A DNA stretch of 17,629 nt, taken from the NCBI GenBank assembly GCA_030631625.1, contig DAOVKT010000044.1, positions 1 through 17,629 of the forward strand, in the 5' to 3' direction. Positions 12,672 to 17,629 of the stretch are shown in pieces. The first letter of the stretch is position 1; each line of letters starts with the position of its first letter. The stretch comes from JAGLTZ01 sp023135015 (lineage in GTDB: Bacteria > Blakebacterota > Blakebacteria > Blakebacterales > Blakebacteraceae). Below the pieces are notes generated by a model that worked only from the letters and a program-made list of their open reading frames with translations, had not been told where the DNA came from and searched no databases. The translations under genes and the position numbers were made by a program.

Positions 12672-14126
12672 CTAGATACGTGTCCACCTCGGTCCATCCG
12701 GAGTGTCCTCGAGGATGATACCGGCCTCGCGCAGCTGATCGCGGATCAGGTCCGCTTTCCCCCAGTCTTTCTGCCGGCGTGCCTCCTCTCGGGCATCGAT
12801 CATTGCCTGGAGCTCAGCGGGCAGTGGTACATCTTCATCTTCCACCTTCAGCAGGCCGAGGACCAAGTCCATTCCATTCAGGGTTTCGAGGAGAACGGAA
12901 GCACCTTCAGCTCCCACTCCCTGCTCCAGGAGCGTATTGCCCTGCCGGACCAGCTCGAAGACCGCCGCCAGCCCTTCGGAGATATTCAGATCGGCGTCCA
13001 TCGCAGCCGTAAATGCCTCCTGCGCTCTCTCTGCCACCTCCTGGGCTTCATCCTTCTTTGCCTCTTCATACCCCTTTATCTTCTCCCCCAGGCTTGAATC
13101 ATCCCCCACCCTTTCGGATCTGGACAACCGCTCCCTCCAAAGCATGGCCGCTTCGTTGAGACGGACGATACCCGCTTCGGCGCTTTCCAACCCTTCCATC
13201 TTGAAATTGAGCTGCTGGCGGTAGTGAGTGGCCATCAGCAGGTAGCGGACTGCAATCGGATCGGCTCCCTTTGATACCAGGTCCCTCAGTGTATAGAAGT
13301 TTCCAAGGCTCTTGCTCATCTTCCGGCCGTCGGCAAGAAGGTACTCGTTATGGAGCCAGAAGCGGGCAGGCACCTGCCCCGTAGCGCCTTCTGTCTGGGC
13401 TATCTCATTCTCGTGATGAGGGAAGAGTAGATCTATCCCGCCGGTGTGGATATCGAAAGGATTACCCAGGTACTGCATGCTCATCGCCGAACACTCTAGG
13501 TGCCATCCGGGGCGGCCTTCCCCAAACGGCGACGGCCAGAAGACGTCCCCATCCTCCGGCTTTCGCGCCTTCCACAGCACGAAATCGCGGGCCTCCTCCT
13601 TATCATATTCGTCCGAGTCAATCCGGGCGCCGGGACGCAACCCCTTCAGATCAATCCGGCTCAGTTTCCCATAGCCGGAGAACTTGTCGACCGCATAATA
13701 AATGCTTCCTTTCGACTCGTACGTGAGGCCCTTCTCCTGCAGGGATTCGACAAGCTCCAGCATCTTATCTATATGCCGGGTGGCCCTGGGGTATACATGC
13801 GCCCGCTGGATGCGGAGCATATCGAGGTCCTCGAAGAAAGCCTCGATGAAGGGGGCCGTGTAATTTTTCAGGCTGACCCCGGCTTCTCGTGCACCATTGA
13901 TGGTCTTGTCGTCAACGTCGGTAATGTTCATGACGTGGAAGACCTCGAATCCCCGGTATTCAAGATATCGGCGCAGGAGATCAGAGAAGACGTTGGCCCG
14001 CCAGTTCCCTATATGCGGATAGTCATATACAGTCGGACCGCAGGAGTAGATGCGCACCTTCCCCGGCTCCAGGGGCTCGAACGGCTCGATCTGCCGGCTG
14101 AGGCTGTTGTAGAATGTGATGGACAT
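12672..14126 (-). CDS. cysS: cysteinyl-tRNA synthetase
   Basis: CysRS charges tRNA-Cys with cysteine using ATP in the cytoplasm. It is a class I synthetase, with the HIGH-type signature HIGN (38-41) and KMSKS (269-273). Zinc ligands expected from E. coli CysRS are present at C29, C212, H237 and E241, with the sequence GWHLECSAMS around C212. NITDVDDKTI (67-76) and HTGGIDLLFPHHENE (227-241) are further family blocks. The C-terminal helical anticodon-binding part ends with ADLIRDQLREAGIILEDT. Length 484 compares with about 460 in E. coli. It starts 7 bp after cvpA with only a weak Shine-Dalgarno, which suggests coupling. Confidence 0.98.
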   Translation of the reverse strand: MSITFYNSLSRQIEPFEPLEPGKVRIYSCGPTVYDYPHIGNWRANVFSDLLRRYLEYRGFEVFHVMNITDVDDKTINGAREAGVSLKNYTAPFIEAFFEDLDMLRIQRAHVYPRATRHIDKMLELVESLQEKGLTYESKGSIYYAVDKFSGYGKLSRIDLKGLRPGARIDSDEYDKEEARDFVLWKARKPEDGDVFWPSPFGEGRPGWHLECSAMSMQYLGNPFDIHTGGIDLLFPHHENEIAQTEGATGQVPARFWLHNEYLLADGRKMSKSLGNFYTLRDLVSKGADPIAVRYLLMATHYRQQLNFKMEGLESAEAGIVRLNEAAMLWRERLSRSERVGDDSSLGEKIKGYEEAKKDEAQEVAERAQEAFTAAMDADLNISEGLAAVFELVRQGNTLLEQGVGAEGASVLLETLNGMDLVLGLLKVEDEDVPLPAELQAMIDAREEARRQKDWGKADLIRDQLREAGIILEDTPDGPRWTRI

Positions 14127-14133
14127 TGTTCGC

Positions 14134-14733
14134 TTATCTTGGTGGCGGCTCGATCAAGCGGGACAGCGAATCAGCTGCAGCGGTTTCGAGAGTCTGTTTC
14201 AGATCTTTCCGCGTCTGATCGAAGAAACGGTACCCTCCGCGGATCTGCTCTGTCATCTCCTCCGGTAGCAGAGGGCGTATGGCGCCGGCTAATGCATCAA
14301 TGGCCGCAGTCAGAGGTAACACTATACGAGCAGTCGGGGCACGCCCCACAGCTTCTGCCGTCTGGGGCCATATGCCGACCAGAGCATATACCAGGATAGC
14401 CGCTACAATCAGCCCTTTCGCAAATCCCAGCATGGCTCCGGAAATCCGTTCAGAGAGATCGATCTCCCTGGGGAGCATACGGCCCTTGATCATGCTGTAG
14501 CCGAGGGAAACGAGTATGAATCCGCACACAAAGGCAAGCAGGTACGGAACCTCCTCGATGACGCCCCAGCTCCTGAAGAGGGAAGCGACCGGTTTCGCCA
14601 GCAGGATCCCACCTACGATCGCTATGACGATTCCCGCAAGATTGAGCAGTTCGCGGCGAAGTCCGCGCTTCAGACCACCCAGTACCCCGATAATCACCAC
14701 TACAAGGATCCCTATGTTGACGACCGCGCTCAA
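14134..14733 (-). CDS. CvpA family inner-membrane protein
   Basis: The protein matches the CvpA/colicin V production family by layout, not by a catalytic motif. There are four predicted membrane segments near residues 2-20, 32-50, 58-78 and 97-117, with the typical GxxRGLxRE-like loop (GGLKRGLRREL, residues 19-29) and the LSERISGAMLGFAKG segment before the last helix. A soluble C-terminal part of about 80 residues follows. I place the start at TTG 14733, which overlaps the ddl stop as TTGA and has AGGGGGAT 6-7 nt upstream. This gives 199 residues; the longer ATG frame (14781) would overlap ddl by 52 nt. Family members in E. coli affect purine biosynthesis and colicin V export, but the biochemical role is unknown. 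Confidence 0.8.
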   Translation of the reverse strand: MSAVVNIGILVVVIIGVLGGLKRGLRRELLNLAGIVIAIVGGILLAKPVASLFRSWGVIEEVPYLLAFVCGFILVSLGYSMIKGRMLPREIDLSERISGAMLGFAKGLIVAAILVYALVGIWPQTAEAVGRAPTARIVLPLTAAIDALAGAIRPLLPEEMTEQIRGGYRFFDQTRKDLKQTLETAAADSLSRLIEPPPR

Positions 14734-15716
14734 ATCGGATCCCCCTGTCGCCCGAGTGCTGCTTCCGCCAAACGGGTGCACAGCTCGCCGAAATTGATGC
14801 CGACCGCCGCGGCAGCCTTCGGTACCAGGCTGGTTGCGGTGAATCCGGGCAGTGTGTTTCCCTCCAGCAGGTATGGTGTGCCGTCCTCGGCAAGGCGGTA
14901 GTCCATCCGAGAAAAATCCCTGTGGTGGAGGACCTCGAATGCCTTCAGCGCGTCATCCTGCAGTTTGGCTGCGACTCTCTCCGGCAGGTCCGCCGGACAT
15001 GTGTAACTGCTCATTCCTTTAGTGTATTTGCATTCGTAGTCGTAGACACCGTGAGATGGGTGGATCTCGATCACAGGCAGGGCCTGGTCCCCGAGCACCG
15101 CCACGGTAACCTCCCGACCGGCAATGTATTCCTCGACCAGCACCTTGCTGCCATAGGCAGCGGCCTTCTTCAGAGCTGCCGGCACTTCCCCCGCGGACTC
15201 CACGATAGAGAACCCGACCGTGGAGCCCTGGTTGACAGGCTTGATAACCAGCGGCCAGCCGAGAACAGCTCCCCAGTCAGCCTCTATCATGTTTTCGGGT
15301 AACGGATCATCAACCGTCCACAGCCGGGCTTCGGGCACGGTGACACCTGCCCGGCGGACCAGTGATTTGGTGATCCACTTATCCATGCTCACCGCGCTGC
15401 CCAGAACGCCGGTCCCCGTGTACGGCACACCAGCTAGTTCAAGATAGCTCTGTACGCGACCATCCTCCCCGGCGCCACCGTGCAGGGTTATGAACACCAG
15501 GTCGATATCGGCGAAGTCACCATCGGTCAGCGCATGCTCCAGGCGGGCCGCCACCGAACCGTGCTTCTCCTCGCCCTTCAGGCCGTAGTCGTATCGCCGC
15601 ACGGTCCACTCCCGGGTCTCGAGGGCTTCGGCCACCGCCGTGCCCGATGAGAGTGAGACCTCCCGCTCAGGTGATGTCCCCCCCAGCAGAACCCCAACTA
15701 CCTTCCCTTCGCTCAT
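14730..15716 (-). CDS. ddl: D-alanine--D-alanine ligase
   Basis: Ddl joins two D-Ala with ATP for the peptidoglycan precursor. It has the ATP-grasp fold. GGTSPEREVSLSSG (12-25) with E17/E19 forms the first substrate loop, and LHGGAGEDGRVQ (79-89) and MDK follow. NQGSTVG (162-168) carries S165, the counterpart of DdlB S150. YDYECKY (225-231) keeps the Tyr equivalent to DdlB Y216, pointing to D-Ala-D-Ala rather than D-Ala-D-Lac specificity. R270, D272, E285 and N287 match the DdlB arginine and metal ligands with exact spacing. Length is 328. The start overlaps the ispF stop (ATGA) with AAGGA 6 nt upstream. Confidence 0.96.
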   Translation of the reverse strand: MSEGKVVGVLLGGTSPEREVSLSSGTAVAEALETREWTVRRYDYGLKGEEKHGSVAARLEHALTDGDFADIDLVFITLHGGAGEDGRVQSYLELAGVPYTGTGVLGSAVSMDKWITKSLVRRAGVTVPEARLWTVDDPLPENMIEADWGAVLGWPLVIKPVNQGSTVGFSIVESAGEVPAALKKAAAYGSKVLVEEYIAGREVTVAVLGDQALPVIEIHPSHGVYDYECKYTKGMSSYTCPADLPERVAAKLQDDALKAFEVLHHRDFSRMDYRLAEDGTPYLLEGNTLPGFTATSLVPKAAAAVGINFGELCTRLAEAALGRQGDPI

Positions 15717-16237
15717 GGCGATCCTTCATGTGCTGGCTGAGCTTCTACGTCCCCTGTGATGAGTGTAACCACCGCGAGAGCGGCTATCCCTTCCCCACCA
15801 CCCAGCGGTCCCATGCCTTCATGGGTGGTCGCTTTGATCGAAGCCGCCTCATAAGGACATCGCAGCACATCGGAGAGAGAGCGGCGCATGTCGGGAATGT
15901 GGGGCGAGAGCCTGGGTGCTTCTGCTATCACGGTCACATCCACGTTGCCGACTCCCCAGCCCGCTTCCTCGACGAGCCCCATGACGTGGCGCAACAGATC
16001 CTTTGAGTCAGCATCCTTCCATGAGGGATCAGTATCGGGGAAATGCTGCCCGATATCGCCCAGGGCCAGTGCCCCCAGGCACGCATCGGCCACTGCGTGC
16101 AGAACGGCATCGGCGTCGGAGTGGCCGGCAAGCCCGAATGGAGCATCTTCTATGCGCACCCCCCCCAGCACAAGAGGTCGGTCGGGATCGGTGCGGTGCA
16201 CGTCGAATCCCATGCCAACCCTTACCCTTTCTTTCAC
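15713..16237 (-). CDS. ispF: 2-C-methyl-D-erythritol 2,4-cyclodiphosphate synthase
   Basis: IspF cyclises CDP-ME 2-phosphate to MEcPP, releasing CMP, in the MEP isoprenoid pathway. From the GTG start at 16237 (GTGA overlap with the ispD stop, GGAGG a few nt upstream), zinc ligands are D12 and H14 (GFDVHR) and H47. GHSDADAVLHAVADA (38-52), GDIGQHFPDTDPSW and ATTHEGMGPLGGGEGIAA are the family signatures. Length is 174 against the usual 155-165. An in-frame ATG at 16261 lies inside ispD and is less likely. Coupled ispD-ispF translation suits consecutive pathway steps (IspE in between). Confidence 0.97.
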   Translation of the reverse strand: MKERVRVGMGFDVHRTDPDRPLVLGGVRIEDAPFGLAGHSDADAVLHAVADACLGALALGDIGQHFPDTDPSWKDADSKDLLRHVMGLVEEAGWGVGNVDVTVIAEAPRLSPHIPDMRRSLSDVLRCPYEAASIKATTHEGMGPLGGGEGIAALAVVTLITGDVEAQPAHEGSP

Positions 16238-16941
16238 CGGCTTCCTCCTGCCGCCAGGCACCGCGCAAGTTCCAGGTCAAGTGGATCGGTGACCTTTACA
16301 TTCATCAAATCCCCCTCTACCAGGGTGACCGGGTGTCCGAGTGCGCGGACCAGTTGTGCGTCATCCGTGACGTCTTCACCTGGCAGGCTGCGGTGTGCCT
16401 GGTCGAGCCAGACGGCCCGGAACACCTGAGGGGTCTGCACCATCCTGAGGTTCGATCGCTCCACCACGCCGGCCCAGCCTCCCGAATCGTCCACCTCCGC
16501 GACAGTGTCTCTAACTGTCACCACCGGCACGGCTGCACCGCTCTCGATGGCTGCTTCAATCACCCTGTCGAGCAGCTTGATACTGAGCAGGGGCCGCACC
16601 CCGTCGTGTACGGCAACCAGGGCCTCTTCAGGCCACGGTTTTCCTGCAGAGGCAACCTCCATCCCCGAAAGGACCGACTCACGGCGGTGCGCTCCACCAG
16701 GTACCACGGCCATGATCTTGTGTAGCCCGAAATCCTGCCGCAGCCGGCTCTCCCATCCCTCGACATGGTCAGGCGGCAACACGACCGTAATGTGGTCGAC
16801 CATAGGATGCGCCTCGAAAGGAAGAACGGCATTTACGAACATGGGACGGCCCTCTACTTCGAGGAACTGCTTGGGCAGATCTTCCTCCGTATCTCCCATG
16901 CGGTGTCCTCCTCCCGCCGCCACGACAATTGCCTCAATCAT
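16234..16941 (-). CDS. ispD: 2-C-methyl-D-erythritol 4-phosphate cytidylyltransferase
   Basis: IspD transfers CMP from CTP to MEP, forming CDP-ME. The nucleotide-binding loop AAGGGHRMG (8-16) and PKQF (23-26) carry the catalytic Arg and Lys. GGAHRRESVLSG, VHDGVRPLLS (variant of VHDAARPL), QTPQVFR and the terminal NVKVTDPLDLELA complete the family pattern. Length is 235. The ATG overlaps the ruvB stop by 8 nt, and the stop overlaps the ispF GTG by 4 nt. It is a separate protein, not an IspDF fusion. Confidence 0.97.
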   Translation of the reverse strand: MIEAIVVAAGGGHRMGDTEEDLPKQFLEVEGRPMFVNAVLPFEAHPMVDHITVVLPPDHVEGWESRLRQDFGLHKIMAVVPGGAHRRESVLSGMEVASAGKPWPEEALVAVHDGVRPLLSIKLLDRVIEAAIESGAAVPVVTVRDTVAEVDDSGGWAGVVERSNLRMVQTPQVFRAVWLDQAHRSLPGEDVTDDAQLVRALGHPVTLVEGDLMNVKVTDPLDLELARCLAAGGSR

Positions 16942-17629
16942 TATCTGGTTCTTCGGTTTCGCCCTGGAACAGATTCGGCTGGTCGATGTCCGAGCTGCCG
17001 ACAGGTGGTTTGCGGTCGAAGTAGGTATACGCCTGGGATGTGGCGACCCGCCCCCGGGGTGTACGGTGTAGTAAACCCTCCTGGATCAGGAACGGTTCGT
17101 GCACCACTTCGATGGTCTCCCCCTCCTCACCAACCGCCACCGCCAGGCTGTTCAGGCCAACCGGCCCGCCGTCGAACTTGTCCAGAATAGCCAGCAGCAG
17201 GCGCCGGTCCATCTCGTCCAGGCCACGAACATCGACACCCAGCATGTTCAACGTTTCGTCTGCCACGTCCTTCGTTATAACACCGTCACCCTTCACCTGG
17301 GCCACGTCGCGCGCCCTCCTGAGTAAACGGTTTGCGATCCGTGGCGTTCCCCGGCTTCGCCGAGCTATCTCGCGGCCGCCTTCCGGCTCCAGGTCGACCT
17401 TCAACACGCGGGCCGAGCGTTCGACGATCGTTGCAAGTTCCTTGGGGGAATAGAAGTCGAGCCGGATGGTCAGCCCGAAACGGGCGCGCAGCGCCCCTGT
17501 GAGCATACCTGCCCTCGTGGTGGCACCGATCAGTGTGAAGCGGTTCAGGTTCAGCTTGACCGAACGAGCGCTCGGGCCGCGGTCTATGATTATATCCAGC
17601 CGGAAGTCCTCCATCGCCGAATAGAGGTA
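16934..17629 (-). CDS. ruvB: Holliday junction helicase RuvB, 5' end cut by window
   Basis: RuvB is the hexameric AAA+ motor that drives branch migration with RuvA at Holliday junctions. The window contains the last 231 residues. YLYSAMEDFRLDIII opens the visible part, just after the Walker B region, followed by the sensor/arginine-finger block TLIGATTRAGML and ALRARFG. The lid domain has RSRGTPRIANRLLRRARDVA, and the C-terminal winged helix has EPFLIQEGLLHRTPRGRVAT and AYTYF. Walker A lies outside the window. RuvB family proteins are usually 335-350 residues, so about a third is missing. The stop overlaps the ispD start by 8 nt. Confidence 0.97.
   Translation of the reverse strand, partial: YLYSAMEDFRLDIIIDRGPSARSVKLNLNRFTLIGATTRAGMLTGALRARFGLTIRLDFYSPKELATIVERSARVLKVDLEPEGGREIARRSRGTPRIANRLLRRARDVAQVKGDGVITKDVADETLNMLGVDVRGLDEMDRRLLLAILDKFDGGPVGLNSLAVAVGEEGETIEVVHEPFLIQEGLLHRTPRGRVATSQAYTYFDRKPPVGSSDIDQPNLFQGETEEPDND

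Noticed and set aside
13500..14399. 299-residue open frame on the plus strand
   Set aside because: Antisense to cysS and cvpA; no motif and no Shine-Dalgarno.
14734..14781. Upstream ATG for the CvpA-like protein
   Set aside because: It would overlap ddl by 52 nt and add a non-conserved polar leader before the first membrane helix; TTG 14733 has a Shine-Dalgarno and a 4-nt overlap.
16238..16261. Upstream ATG for ispF
   Set aside because: It lies within ispD; GTG 16237 is preceded by GGAGG and forms a GTGA overlap.

Overview
This is a bacterial chromosome segment of roughly 57% GC (estimated by eye). Every recognisable gene is read from the minus strand, so transcription runs from high to low coordinates. 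It holds the end of a housekeeping cluster (ruvB-ispD-ispF-ddl-cvpA-cysS), four tRNA genes, tuf, and then an almost complete S10-spc ribosomal protein operon that runs off the left edge inside rplO. The organism makes isoprenoids by the MEP pathway (IspD, IspF) and a D-Ala-D-Ala peptidoglycan precursor (Ddl). It uses zinc-type S14, encodes CCA in its tRNA genes, and relies on Shine-Dalgarno signals. An ispD-ispF-cysS neighbourhood near translation genes is seen in Firmicutes, Actinobacteria and Chloroflexi, so a lineage from that group is plausible. The phylum cannot be settled from the sequence alone.

Right part (12672-17629): six genes overlap or nearly abut (8-nt, GTGA, ATGA and TTGA overlaps, then a 7-bp gap) and look like one translationally coupled unit. 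RuvB is cut by the right edge. Two starts are non-ATG (ispF GTG, cvpA TTG), placed by overlap and Shine-Dalgarno spacing.

Middle (11418-12671): tRNA-Thr(TGT), tRNA-Tyr(GTA), tRNA-Gly(TCC) and tRNA-Thr(GGT) have the order and anticodons of the E. coli thrU-tyrU-glyT-thrT-tufB cluster. Here they appear split into separate transcription units. A promoter precedes Thr(TGT), a promoter precedes Tyr-Gly with an intrinsic terminator after Gly, and a probable promoter precedes Thr(GGT)-tuf. About 580 bp lies between Thr(TGT) and Tyr. It holds no convincing gene but has a clear intrinsic terminator facing the plus strand, against everything else in the window.

Left part (1-11417): tuf leads straight into rpsJ-rplC-rplD-rplW-rplB-rpsS-rplV-rpsC-rplP-rpmC-rpsQ-rplN-rplX-rplE-rpsN-rpsH-rplF-rplR-rpsE-rpmD-rplO. 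The secE-nusG-rplKAJL-rpoBC-rpsLG-fusA genes that usually separate a tufB-type tRNA cluster from the S10 operon are absent at this junction. This is either a real recombination between two tuf copies or an assembly collapse.

The most unusual content is in the last three genes. S5 has a ~155-residue Glu/Lys/Ala tail with a perfect 22-residue tandem duplication. L30 has an ~80-residue histone-H1-like Lys/Ala N-terminal tail with pentad spacing and net charge about +29. L15 has an acidic C-terminal tail built of 12-residue repeats that continues past the window. Two intergenic gaps of the same operon (tuf-rpsJ and rplR-rpsE) carry copies of one 33-nt palindromic element, matching at 27 of 33 positions.
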